A stretch of 64,000 bases of DNA from Rhodobacteraceae bacterium QY30 (lineage in GTDB: Bacteria; Pseudomonadota; Alphaproteobacteria; Rhodobacterales; Rhodobacteraceae): NCBI GenBank assembly GCA_002356635.1, contig CP023454.1, positions 1,720,501-1,784,500 on the forward strand. The letters run 5' to 3'. The notes below the pieces were generated by a model that searched no databases, was not told where the DNA came from, and saw only the letters and a program-made list of their open reading frames with translations. Within the stretch, counting starts at the first letter, position 1. Each line of letters starts with the position of its first letter. Made by a program: the position numbers and the translations under genes. This document shows positions 9,258-17,371 of the stretch, in pieces.

Positions 9258-9751
9258 GCGTTGTGGACGACATCGTCGCCACCTACCGCCGTCCGCGCCG
9301 GGTCATGGCGCGGCTGATCGGTGCGGGCCCCCGCGAAGACCGTGCGCTGGCCATCCTGATGGGGGCCGCGGCGGTGATCTTCGTTTCGCAATGGCCACGC
9401 GCCGCGCGTCAGGCGCATCTGGACCCGTCCGCGCCCTTGGATGCGCGGCTGACCGGGGCGCTTCTGGCCTCGGTCTTCCTTCTGCCGCTGGCCGCCTATG
9501 CTGTCGCCCTTGTCTCGCACGCCGTGGCGCGCGCTTTCGGAGGACAGGGCACCGCATTCGGCGCGCGGATGGCGCTGTTCTGGGCGCTGATGGCCGTGGC
9601 GCCGCTGATGCTGCTGCACGGGCTTCTGGCCGGACTGGCCGGACCGGGGGCGGGGGTGACGATCCTGGGCGGAGTGATCTTCGTGCTGTTTCTCTGGATC
9701 TGGCTGAACGGCCTGTGGGTCGCCGGACAAGGGGCGGAGGCGCGGCCATGA
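9254..9751 (+). CDS. Small membrane protein (Yip1-like)
   Basis: 165 residues with an N-terminal amphipathic stretch VVDDIVATYRRPRRVMARLI and four hydrophobic segments (near 35-50, 70-90, 105-125, 130-155). The length, topology and ...RPRRVMARLI... opening resemble the Yip1/DUF1282 family of multi-pass proteins. It overlaps sufD (ATGA) and the next membrane gene (ATGA), so it is part of the suf transcript. A role in Fe-S assembly is not established; placement between sufD and sufS is typical of Rhodobacterales (recalled, not checked). Confidence 0.78.
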   Translation: MSVVDDIVATYRRPRRVMARLIGAGPREDRALAILMGAAAVIFVSQWPRAARQAHLDPSAPLDARLTGALLASVFLLPLAAYAVALVSHAVARAFGGQGTAFGARMALFWALMAVAPLMLLHGLLAGLAGPGAGVTILGGVIFVLFLWIWLNGLWVAGQGAEARP

Positions 9752-10341
9752 TCGCGGCGCTGCTTCGCCAGACCCTGACCGAGCCTCGAGCGGCTGCGCG
9801 CCGCCTTCTGGCCCTGGACCTGCCGCTTGGCACCGTCTGGATCGTTTTTGCACTGGTCATGGTTCTGGGCATGATCCTGGGACTTGCCATGCAGCTGATC
9901 TTCCCTGTTCCGCGCGAGATCCTGGATCAGGCGCCGCTTCTGCGCTTGCAGAGCCAGCCGCTTCTGGCCGGGTCGATCCAGGCGGGTTTCCTGTCCGCGG
10001 TCGCCTGGGTTATGGCCGCCCTGGGCCGACGGTTCGGAGGCGGGGCGCGGTTCGATCAGACGCTGCTGCTGGTCGCATGGATGGAATTCGTCCTGCTGGT
10101 CGTCCAGGTCATCCAGATCCTGGCCACCCTGATCGTGCCGCCCGTGGCCACGCTGATCGGCTTCGCGGGCTTCGGGCTGTTCTTCCTGCTGCTGACCACC
10201 TTCACCGCCGAAGCGAACGGCTTTCGCAGCCTTGCGGCGGTGTTCATGGGGGTTCTCGTTTCGCTTGTGCTGGCGGCAACGCTTGCGGCAGTGTTCTTCG
10301 CTTTTCTCGGGTGGGTGCCCGTCCCACAGTCAGGGGCCTGA
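9748..10341 (+). CDS. Yip1-family membrane protein
   Basis: 197 residues. After ALLRQTLTEPRAAARRLLAL come five predicted membrane spans: about 28-50, 70-92, 108-130, 132-155 and 165-190. The N-terminal TLTEPRAAAR element followed by the spans is the typical Yip1-domain arrangement. Together with the preceding gene it forms a tandem membrane pair between sufD and sufS. Start: ATG at 9748 overlapping the previous stop; the same frame stays open well upstream, through sufD, but that extension is not protein-like. Four bases separate it from the sufS start. Confidence 0.82.
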   Translation: MIAALLRQTLTEPRAAARRLLALDLPLGTVWIVFALVMVLGMILGLAMQLIFPVPREILDQAPLLRLQSQPLLAGSIQAGFLSAVAWVMAALGRRFGGGARFDQTLLLVAWMEFVLLVVQVIQILATLIVPPVATLIGFAGFGLFFLLLTTFTAEANGFRSLAAVFMGVLVSLVLAATLAAVFFAFLGWVPVPQSGA

Positions 10342-10344
10342 GCC

Positions 10345-11562
10345 ATGTATGACGTCGACACGGTCCGCAAGGATTTCCCGATCCTCGGGCGCGAGGTGAA
10401 CGGCAAGCCGCTGGTCTATCTGGACAACGGCGCCTCGGCGCAGAAGCCGCAGGTTGTGATCGACGCGATCACACAAGCCTATTCGCAGGAATATGCCAAC
10501 GTCCACAGGGGCTTGCACTACCTTTCCAACCTTGCGACAGACCGGTATGAAGCCGTTCGGGCCACTGTCGCACGCTTTCTGGGTGCGCCCGACCCCGAGG
10601 AGATCGTGTTCACCACGGGCACGACGCAGGGCATCAACCTCGTTTCCTATGCTTGGGCCGCGCCGCGCCTGCAGGCCGGGGACGAAATCGTTCTCAGCCT
10701 GCTGGAGCACCACGCCAACATCGTGCCGTGGCATTTCCTGCGCGAAGGGCAGGGCGTCGTGCTGAAATGGGTGGAGCCCGAGGCCGATGGCAGTCTGGAT
10801 CCGCAAAAGGTCATCGACGCGATCGGGCCGCGCACCCGTCTGGTTGCGATCACCCAGATGTCGAACGTCCTGGGCACCCGGGTCGATGTCACGACGATCT
10901 GCCGCGCCGCCCGCGAACGCGGCGTGCCGGTGCTGGTCGATGGCAGCCAGGCTGCGGTTCATGGGCCGGTGAACCTGGCGGACATGGGCTGCGATTTCTA
11001 TGCCATCACCGGACATAAGCTATATGGTCCAAGCGGTTCCGGCGCGATCTTCATTCGGCGCGAGAGGATGGACGAGATGCGCCCCTTCCTGGGGGGCGGC
11101 GACATGATCCGTGAAGTCAGCCGCGATGCTGTCACCTATGCCGACCCGCCCATGAAATTCGAGGCTGGAACCCCCGGGATTGTGCCGCAGATCGGGCTGG
11201 GCGTGGCGCTGGATTACCTGATGCAGTTGGGCATGGAGAACGTCGCCGCGCATGAGGCCGCCTTGCGCGACTATGCCCGCACCCGCCTTGAGGCGCTGAA
11301 CTGGTTGAACGTGCAGGGCGATGCGCCGGGCAAGGGGGCGATCTTTTCCTTCACCCTGGCGAACGCCCATGCGCATGACCTTTCGACGGTTCTGGACAAG
11401 CGCGGCATCGCCGTCCGTGCCGGCACCCACTGCGCCATGCCCCTGATGCAGCATCTGGGCGTCTCGGCCACCTGCCGGGCAAGCTTCGGACTGTACAACA
11501 CCACGCAGGAAGTCGACGCTCTGGTCAGCGCACTGGAGCTTTGCCACGACCTGTTCGGCTGA
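10345..11562 (+). CDS. sufS: Cysteine desulfurase, class II (SufS)
   Basis: 405-residue PLP enzyme that delivers sulfur to the SufBCD scaffold. Seen: YLDNGASAQKP near residue 25, NVHRGLHYLS near 52, the PLP lysine Lys225 in ITGHKLYGPSG, and Cys363 in the short class II loop VRAGTHCAMPLM. SufS normally works with SufE or SufU; neither gene is in this window, nor are sufA or sufT downstream of it. It ends the operon and faces a convergent gene. Confidence 0.96.
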   Translation: MYDVDTVRKDFPILGREVNGKPLVYLDNGASAQKPQVVIDAITQAYSQEYANVHRGLHYLSNLATDRYEAVRATVARFLGAPDPEEIVFTTGTTQGINLVSYAWAAPRLQAGDEIVLSLLEHHANIVPWHFLREGQGVVLKWVEPEADGSLDPQKVIDAIGPRTRLVAITQMSNVLGTRVDVTTICRAARERGVPVLVDGSQAAVHGPVNLADMGCDFYAITGHKLYGPSGSGAIFIRRERMDEMRPFLGGGDMIREVSRDAVTYADPPMKFEAGTPGIVPQIGLGVALDYLMQLGMENVAAHEAALRDYARTRLEALNWLNVQGDAPGKGAIFSFTLANAHAHDLSTVLDKRGIAVRAGTHCAMPLMQHLGVSATCRASFGLYNTTQEVDALVSALELCHDLFG

Positions 11563-11628
11563 ACGGCAGGGGAACTCGCGCAGCTCTTTCCGTCTTCAGG
11601 AATTGCGAAAATCAAAGAAGAGGTGCCG

Positions 11629-12060
11629 TTACAGGATCCCGTGCTGCTTCAGCACGGCGTCCTCATCTCCCGCGATCCAGCCAAAGACCTTTGCCTGACC
11701 GTCACGGACCTGGACCAGATAATGCACCGTAAAATCCAGTACCGTCCTGGGCACGTCCTTTCTTTCGTAGGTCGCGGTCCAGTGGACAGGAACCAGGAAG
11801 TGGCAGGAATCGATGGGGACGATCCGCAGCGCGCGGATCCGCATTTCCCGTGTGCCGAGGCCACGATAGCGCGCGTGCCCGTCAACCAGCGCCTGTCTGA
11901 ACTGGTCGTCCGTCTTCCCTGATCGAAGCCCGGCAGATGAGGCCGCAATCACGTCCGAGGCGTAAAGCGCCATCAGCGCGTCCATGTCGGGCCGGCCGGC
12001 CAAAGCCCGTGCCATCGCCTTTTCGTATCGGTCGAACAGATCCTTGATGGCGGCTTCCAT
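11629..12060 (-). CDS. NTF2/SnoaL-like small protein
   Basis: 143 residues with the pattern of the NTF2-like fold: an N-terminal helix MEAAIKDLFDRYEKAMA, then LMALYASDVIAASSAG, then a beta-rich C-terminal half containing ALRIVPIDSCHFLVPVHW and VHYLVQVRDGQAKVFGWIAGDE. Such proteins are small enzymes or binding proteins (polyketide cyclase-like, limonene-epoxide-hydrolase-like); no specific activity can be read here. Start: ATG at 12060 with GGAG five bases upstream; ATG at 12072 is possible. Convergent with sufS and downstream of tRNA-Arg on the same strand. Confidence 0.75.
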   Translation of the reverse strand: MEAAIKDLFDRYEKAMARALAGRPDMDALMALYASDVIAASSAGLRSGKTDDQFRQALVDGHARYRGLGTREMRIRALRIVPIDSCHFLVPVHWTATYERKDVPRTVLDFTVHYLVQVRDGQAKVFGWIAGDEDAVLKQHGIL

Positions 12061-12135
12061 GACGCACTCCATCTGCAAGGGCGCATGAGCGCGCCCGACG
12101 TGCCAGCGCCGAAGGTTTCCAACTTATCAGGATTA

Positions 12136-12212
12136 TGGCGCACCCGACAGGATTCGAACCTGTGACCTCTGCCTTCGGAGGGCAGCACTCTATCCAGCTG
12201 AGCTACGGGTGC
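12136..12212 (-). tRNA. tRNA-Arg (anticodon CCG)
   Basis: A 77-nt cloverleaf on the minus strand. The acceptor GCACCCG pairs with CGGGTGC, followed by discriminator G and an encoded CCA. The anticodon stem CTGCC/GGCAG closes the loop CTCCGAA, giving anticodon CCG for Arg CGG codons. The T-arm contains GGTTCGAATCC. Confidence 0.95.
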
Positions 12213-12513
12213 ACTGCGCGCGTTGATAGGCGAAACTGCAGTGTGCCGCAATGGGCAAAATCCGGGAAACGCGGGGCCGCCCGCGACGTGGTCGGCAGCA
12301 CGGACTGGACCTGAACCAGCACTGGGGCGGACAGGAATGTCTGTGAACGGCGGGGGCCCTACGGATAGGGGGTCGTTCGATCGGGGATCTGGACCGCGCT
12401 GATGGAAAAGGCACGCTGGACTTGCTAAACGGGGCGTCGGATTTGGCAGAACCTGGCAAGTCCTGTCCCGGTAACAGCGAAAAAATCAAGCCAACCACGC
12501 GAGAAGCGCGCAG
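12213..12513. other. Intergenic stretch between tRNA-Arg and dusA
   Basis: 301 bases without a convincing gene. It must hold the promoter of the minus-strand tRNA and that of the plus-strand dusA, but I see no clear -35/-10 pair. The last 40 bases before dusA are less GC-rich. Confidence 0.4.
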
Positions 12514-13533
12514 ATGACCCAAGCGGAAAGTCTCATGAAGCAAAGGGTGTCAGATGCACCTCGGGCCGCGCGGGTCGCCGTGGCGCCCATGATCGACTGG
12601 ACGGACCGGCACTGCCGCTTCTTCCATCGACAGATCAGCCGCCACGCCTTGCTTTACACCGAAATGATCACCGCGCCGGCCGTCGTCTACGGTCCGCGGG
12701 ACCGGCTTCTGGCGCATCACGCCACGGAAAGCCCCGTGGCGCTGCAACTGGGCGGGTCCGACCCGGAACAGTTGGCGGAAGCTGTGCGCCTGGCCGCACC
12801 GCATGGTTATGACGAGATCAACCTGAACCTGGGCTGCCCGTCGGATCGGGTGCAATCAGGCTGTTTCGGGGCGGTCCTGATGAAAGACCCGGATCTGGTG
12901 GTGCGTTGCCTGGACGCAATGATCGCAGCCAGCCCCGTCGAAGTGACCGCGAAGATCCGCATTGGCGTCGATGATCAGGACCCGGCCGAGGTGCTGCCGG
13001 CCTTTCTGTCGCGTCTGCGCGACACGGGGGTGCGCCGGGTGATCGTCCACGCCCGAAAAGCCTGGCTGCAGGGTCTGTCGCCGAAGGAAAACCGTGAGAT
13101 CCCGCCCTTGGACTACGCTCTGGTCTTCGCCATGAAGCACGAATTTCCCGCCCTGCACCTGACGCTGAACGGCGGCATCACCTCGATCGGGCAGGCGCAA
13201 GACCTGATCGGGCAGGGGATGGATGGGGTGATGATCGGCCGCGCCGCCTATCACGAGCCGCTCTCGATCCTGGGGCCGGTAGACCGGCTGTTCCATGGCG
13301 CGTCCGCCGAACCCAAGCCGGACGAGATCCTGGATGCGATGCGGCCCTATATCCTGGCGCATCTTGCGGGCGGCGGGCGGCTTCACCAGGTCAGCCGCCA
13401 CATGCTGGGCCTGTTCCACGGCCGTCCCGGCGCACGGATCTGGCGCCGCTACCTGTCGCAGAACGCCAGCGGTTCCGGTGCGGGGCTGGAAGTCCTGGAC
13501 ACCGCCCTGGCCGAGGTTCATCGCGTGGCGTGA
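12514..13533 (+). CDS. dusA: tRNA-dihydrouridine synthase DusA
   Basis: FMN enzyme that reduces uridines 20/20a in the tRNA D-loop using NADPH. 339 residues. Seen: VAVAPMIDWTDRHCRFFHR at the barrel start, LQLGGSDPEQLAEA, NLNLGCPSDRVQSGCFGAVLM with the conserved catalytic-loop Cys near 108, HARKAWLQGLSPKENR (the DusA-specific element) and NGGI near 219. Start: ATG at 12514 with GAGAAG upstream; ATG at 12535, preceded by GGAAAG, is a realistic alternative. Single-gene unit. Confidence 0.93.
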   Translation: MTQAESLMKQRVSDAPRAARVAVAPMIDWTDRHCRFFHRQISRHALLYTEMITAPAVVYGPRDRLLAHHATESPVALQLGGSDPEQLAEAVRLAAPHGYDEINLNLGCPSDRVQSGCFGAVLMKDPDLVVRCLDAMIAASPVEVTAKIRIGVDDQDPAEVLPAFLSRLRDTGVRRVIVHARKAWLQGLSPKENREIPPLDYALVFAMKHEFPALHLTLNGGITSIGQAQDLIGQGMDGVMIGRAAYHEPLSILGPVDRLFHGASAEPKPDEILDAMRPYILAHLAGGGRLHQVSRHMLGLFHGRPGARIWRRYLSQNASGSGAGLEVLDTALAEVHRVA

Positions 13534-13842
13534 CCGTTCGAACGCGGCCCTCGGACGTTTACCGGTGCAGACGCGCCTGTGCCGGACGGCCCCCCGAAAG
13601 GACGCGGCCCCTTGTCTTGCAAAGGAAAGGGGCGTTTCCAGGCCTGTTCGCGGCTTCCGGCGCCAAGCCAGGGCGGCGCCTCCAGATTTCGGCGGGAGAC
13701 TGCGCTGATCCGATGCTGCGCGACACCTGAGGGTTCGGCCCGCATCGGACCGGTTGCTGATCCCCGGGACGAAGGTCTGGCCATGCAGAGGCGGGCAGGA
13801 TATGGCCGGTCGGCGAGGGCGACAGGATGGGGAGAAGGTGGC
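13534..13842. other. Intergenic stretch between dusA and TauE/SafE gene
   Basis: About 310 bases with no protein-like frame. One seven-base inverted repeat (GCCCCTT with AAGGGGC, about 13604-13630) might be a weak GC-rich terminator for dusA, but it has no T-run. The promoter of the next gene is not recognisable. Confidence 0.35.
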
Positions 13843-14661
13843 GTGGCGGATCCGGCGCAACTGATCGGAATTGGAGTGATCCTTGCAGCGGTCGGCGGCG
13901 TTGCGGGCATTCTGGCGGGGCTTCTCGGGGTCGGGGGCGGCATCGTCCTGGTGCCGGCGTTCTTCTACCTGTTCCAGCATCTGGGTTATGGCGGGCCCGA
14001 AATCATGCAGGTCTGCCTTGCGACCTCGCTCGCCACGATCGTCACCACATCGCCCCGTTCGCTCATGGCTCATAACCGCAAGGGTGCGGTCGAGTGGCAC
14101 ATCCTGCGGACCTGGGCACCGGGCATCGCGGTGGGCGCCGTGCTGGGGACGCTGGTGGTGGCGCAGTTGCGCACGCCGACATTGCAGGCGATCTTCGGCG
14201 GGCTGGCGCTGCTGGTGGCCGGATACCTTGGATTGGGGCGCAGCCATTGGCGGATCGCCGAAGGCATGCCGGGCGGCCTGGGTCGCATGATCCTGTCGCC
14301 GCTTGTCGGGTTCCTTTCCGTCCTGATGGGGATCGGCGGGGGCAGCTTCGGCGTCCCGGTCATGACGCTTTGCGGGCTGTCCATCCATCGGGCAGTGGCA
14401 ACGGCCGCCGGTTTCGGCCTGACGATCGCGCTTCCTTCGGTGATCGGTTTCCTTTTGGTCGATGTCTCGGGGGCGCCGCCGATGACGGTCGGGGCGGTGA
14501 ACCTGCCCGCCTTCGCCATCGTCAGCCTGATGACGCTGATCACCGCGCCCTGGGGCGCGCGGCTGGCGCATTCGCTGGCGCCCGGCCCGCTGCGGAAGGT
14601 CTTCGCCCTGTTCCTGGCATCCGTCGCGGTGAACATGCTGTACAAGTTCTGGACCAGCTGA
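13843..14661 (+). CDS. TauE/SafE-family anion permease
   Basis: 272-residue inner-membrane protein with about eight spans in two halves. The glycine-rich repeat signatures of the family are visible: LAGLLGVGGGIVLVPAFFYL near 20-40 and FLSVLMGIGGGSFGVPVMTL near 160-180. Family members export or import sulfite, sulfonates and related organic anions; the substrate here is unknown. Start: GTG at 13843 with GGAGAAGG just upstream. An ATG 20 codons earlier would add a polar Arg-rich leader that does not look like part of the protein. Confidence 0.85.
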   Translation: MADPAQLIGIGVILAAVGGVAGILAGLLGVGGGIVLVPAFFYLFQHLGYGGPEIMQVCLATSLATIVTTSPRSLMAHNRKGAVEWHILRTWAPGIAVGAVLGTLVVAQLRTPTLQAIFGGLALLVAGYLGLGRSHWRIAEGMPGGLGRMILSPLVGFLSVLMGIGGGSFGVPVMTLCGLSIHRAVATAAGFGLTIALPSVIGFLLVDVSGAPPMTVGAVNLPAFAIVSLMTLITAPWGARLAHSLAPGPLRKVFALFLASVAVNMLYKFWTS

Positions 14662-14680
14662 CCGGCAGACCGGCCTGCGA

Positions 14681-17275
14681 TCAGGCATTGAACAGGAAAT
14701 CGTCCGCACCCAGCGCCTCGGGCGCCAGTCCGGCAAGGCGCAGGCTGGTCGTGGGGTCGAGTGCGATCACCGTATCGGCGCCCACGTGCGAGATCCAGGG
14801 CGCCAGATCCGCAAGGCTTGAGAAGGCGACGAACGCCGTCAGGTCGATGATCTCGTCCGGGGTGACGACAGAGAAATCGGCAATCACATCCATGCCCGAC
14901 CCGGGGGCAAAGACAAAGATGTCGGCCCCCGCACCGCCCCGCAAGATGTCGTTGCCGCCGTCCCCCAGCAACCAGTCGGCTCCGTCTTCACCGACAAGCA
15001 GGTCATTGCCGACCTCACCCCGCAGGACATCGTCGCCCGCACCGCCCCGCAGCTGATCCGCCCCCGCGCCGCCCCAAAGCGTGTCGTTGCCGAACTCACC
15101 CAGCAGCAGGTCGTGGCCGATCCCGCCCTCGACCACGTCATCGTCGAGGCCGCCCCAGAGCGTGTCATTGCCCGCCTGTCCCGAAACGATATCGCGTCCC
15201 GCCCCCGCATACACCCGGTCATCTCCATCCTCGCCCAGGATCAGGTCATCGCCCAGGTCACCGCCAAGGGTGTCGTTGCCGGGCCCGCCCCACAGCGTAT
15301 CCTGGCCCGTCCCGCCCGTGATGCTGTCGTCGCCATCCTCGCCGAGGAGCAGATCGTCGCCGTCTTCGCCATGGACCAGGTCGTTGCCCGCACCGGCCCC
15401 CATCGTGTCGTGGCCGGTCCCGCCCAGCAGACGGTCGGCGCCCGCAAAACCGAACATGAGGTCATTCCCGGCGCCGCCGTAAAGCATGTCGTTGCCCGCC
15501 GCCGCAAGGGCATCGGCATCCCCCCAAAGGGTATCGTCGCCATCGTTTCCCCACAGCACGTCATGCCCCGCGCCGCCCTGAAGTTGATCATGGCCCGGAC
15601 CGCCCAGCAGGTTGTCGTTGTCCTGATCGCCCGTCAGAAGGTCATTGCCCAGGCCGCCGCGCAACGTATCCGTGCCCTGACCGCCCGACAGCGTGTCGTT
15701 GCCGTTGTAGCCGCTGATGATGTCGCCGGCCGTGGATCCGGTCAGCGCCTCGGCAAGGGCATTCCCTTCGATCACCAGTCCGGTCAGGATCGGCTGCACG
15801 CTGCGGGGCAGGTCGAACAGCATCGCGGCGGTAAAGAGGGCCGGGTCCAGCGGCCCGCCCGTCGTCGACCGGACCGACAGGAGTTCTCCTTGCACCAGGA
15901 TGTCGGCACCGGTCGCCGTCCCGGTGATCTTCACCTGCCCGGGTGTGTAGATGCCGCGGAAGGAGGACAGGTCGATACGGTCATGCAAGGGATCGAAATC
16001 GGTGATCAGGTCGGTGGCCAGGTCGCGCGTGATGATGAAGACATCCGCACCCAGGCCACCCGTCAGCGTGTCGCGGCCCGGCCCGTCGATCAGGGTGTCA
16101 TGGCCCGCACCGCTCGACAGCCGGTCCGGCCCGTCGCCCCCCCAAAGCACATCGTCCAGCGCCGTTCCGGCCAGGGCATCCCCCCGGGGCGTTCCCCGCA
16201 CGACGGGGCCAAGCTCGGTCAGCCCGAATTCCAGACGGCTCAAGCCCTGTTCCCGGCCGCTTCCCGCGAAAATGTTCAAACGGTCGCCAATGACCGTCGC
16301 AGCCAAGGCCGAAACGCCGTCCAGCGAAGTGTCCCCGCTGTCCAGCAGCACCCGAAGATGCAGCAGGCGATCGTTCGGCAGCAGCTCGAACAGGCTGATC
16401 CCGCCATCGGACCCGCCCGCCACGACAAGGGTATGGCCAGCGGTCGTGACACTGGCCAGTGCGGTCACGTCGGCAAAGCGGGTGTCCAGACTATCGATGA
16501 CATGGTCTGTCGCCACCGGCTTGCCGTCGGCCAGGATCCGCACGACGGTCAGGCTGGAACTGCCCTGCGCCGCCAGCACGAACCGGCCCGCGCCGGTCTC
16601 CCCCGCCTCGACCAGCGCCTGGGGCCGGTCGATCCCGATCCCGTCCAGCGCGCCGACGCTTCCGGTCAGCGCCAGGCCGCCCGCCGGGTCGATGCGGAAC
16701 GCGCTCAGGCCATTGTCTCCCCCGGCCGCAAGAAGGAAGTTGCCACTGGCCGTCCGCGTGACAGAGAGTTGCGTCACATCGTCGAGGTAGCTTGTGGGCG
16801 TATCCGCCACGACCGCGGTCCTGACCAGCCCCGAGGTATCACTGCGCCAGGTTCCAAGGCCCGGCTGGTCGATCTCGCTTCCCCAAAGGTATCGTCCGCC
16901 AGAAAGCTCCAGCCCCACGACACGGCCCGGTGCTTGCGGCAGGGCCGTCACCGGCTGGGCGCTGTCAAAAAACCCCTCGTTCCAGCCCCAGCTGTAGGCC
17001 GGTCCGGTCATGCCTGACACCATCAGCCGCGGCGCACCGCCCAGCGGGACCATCGACAGCTCGGCCGGCAGGGGCGAAAGGCTGCCGGGAATGACGGTCT
17101 GGTGGACGTAGGACAGACCCATGCCCCCGACCGAAAAGGACATCAGCGTCGCGGGCACCCGACCCAGCGCGACAAGCCAGGTTGCGCTCCCCGAGGCGAT
17201 GACCTGCAGGTCAGTTACACCGACCAGCGTGTCGGCGGGCGCGCCCCCTGTGCGAGAGGCCGAGATCAGGTCCAT
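14681..17275 (-). CDS. Secreted propeller-RTX calcium-binding protein
   Basis: 864 residues. Residues 1-350 contain repeated beta-propeller-like units (LLAAGGDNGLSAFRI, FVLAAQGSSSLTVVRI, TLVVAGGSDGGISLFEL), each about 45-60 residues long. A short RTX block follows (about 355-410), then an M10-C-like segment with ADVFIITRDLATDLITDFDPL. A long array of GGxGxDxLx nonapeptides runs from about 505 to 790, and the protein ends with a second M10-C-like stretch (ADIFVFAPGSGMDVIADF). RTX proteins are exported by type I secretion through a C-terminal signal and bind calcium outside the cell. There is no N-terminal signal peptide, as expected. No catalytic motif seen. Same strand and 96 bp downstream of the M10 protease. 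Confidence 0.88.
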   Translation of the reverse strand: MDLISASRTGGAPADTLVGVTDLQVIASGSATWLVALGRVPATLMSFSVGGMGLSYVHQTVIPGSLSPLPAELSMVPLGGAPRLMVSGMTGPAYSWGWNEGFFDSAQPVTALPQAPGRVVGLELSGGRYLWGSEIDQPGLGTWRSDTSGLVRTAVVADTPTSYLDDVTQLSVTRTASGNFLLAAGGDNGLSAFRIDPAGGLALTGSVGALDGIGIDRPQALVEAGETGAGRFVLAAQGSSSLTVVRILADGKPVATDHVIDSLDTRFADVTALASVTTAGHTLVVAGGSDGGISLFELLPNDRLLHLRVLLDSGDTSLDGVSALAATVIGDRLNIFAGSGREQGLSRLEFGLTELGPVVRGTPRGDALAGTALDDVLWGGDGPDRLSSGAGHDTLIDGPGRDTLTGGLGADVFIITRDLATDLITDFDPLHDRIDLSSFRGIYTPGQVKITGTATGADILVQGELLSVRSTTGGPLDPALFTAAMLFDLPRSVQPILTGLVIEGNALAEALTGSTAGDIISGYNGNDTLSGGQGTDTLRGGLGNDLLTGDQDNDNLLGGPGHDQLQGGAGHDVLWGNDGDDTLWGDADALAAAGNDMLYGGAGNDLMFGFAGADRLLGGTGHDTMGAGAGNDLVHGEDGDDLLLGEDGDDSITGGTGQDTLWGGPGNDTLGGDLGDDLILGEDGDDRVYAGAGRDIVSGQAGNDTLWGGLDDDVVEGGIGHDLLLGEFGNDTLWGGAGADQLRGGAGDDVLRGEVGNDLLVGEDGADWLLGDGGNDILRGGAGADIFVFAPGSGMDVIADFSVVTPDEIIDLTAFVAFSSLADLAPWISHVGADTVIALDPTTSLRLAGLAPEALGADDFLFNA

Positions 17276-17371
17276 GGCAGGTCATCCGTCGGGGAAAGTT
17301 CCCGGGATGTTCCGGCCTCGGCCTTACGGATGGGTTAAGCCGCCCTGGGGAAGGGGCAGCCGAAACCGGCT

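Noticed and set aside
15113-17017. A long plus-strand open frame opposite the propeller-RTX protein
   Set aside because: Same effect: antisense of RTX repeats, with no start context or family sequence.
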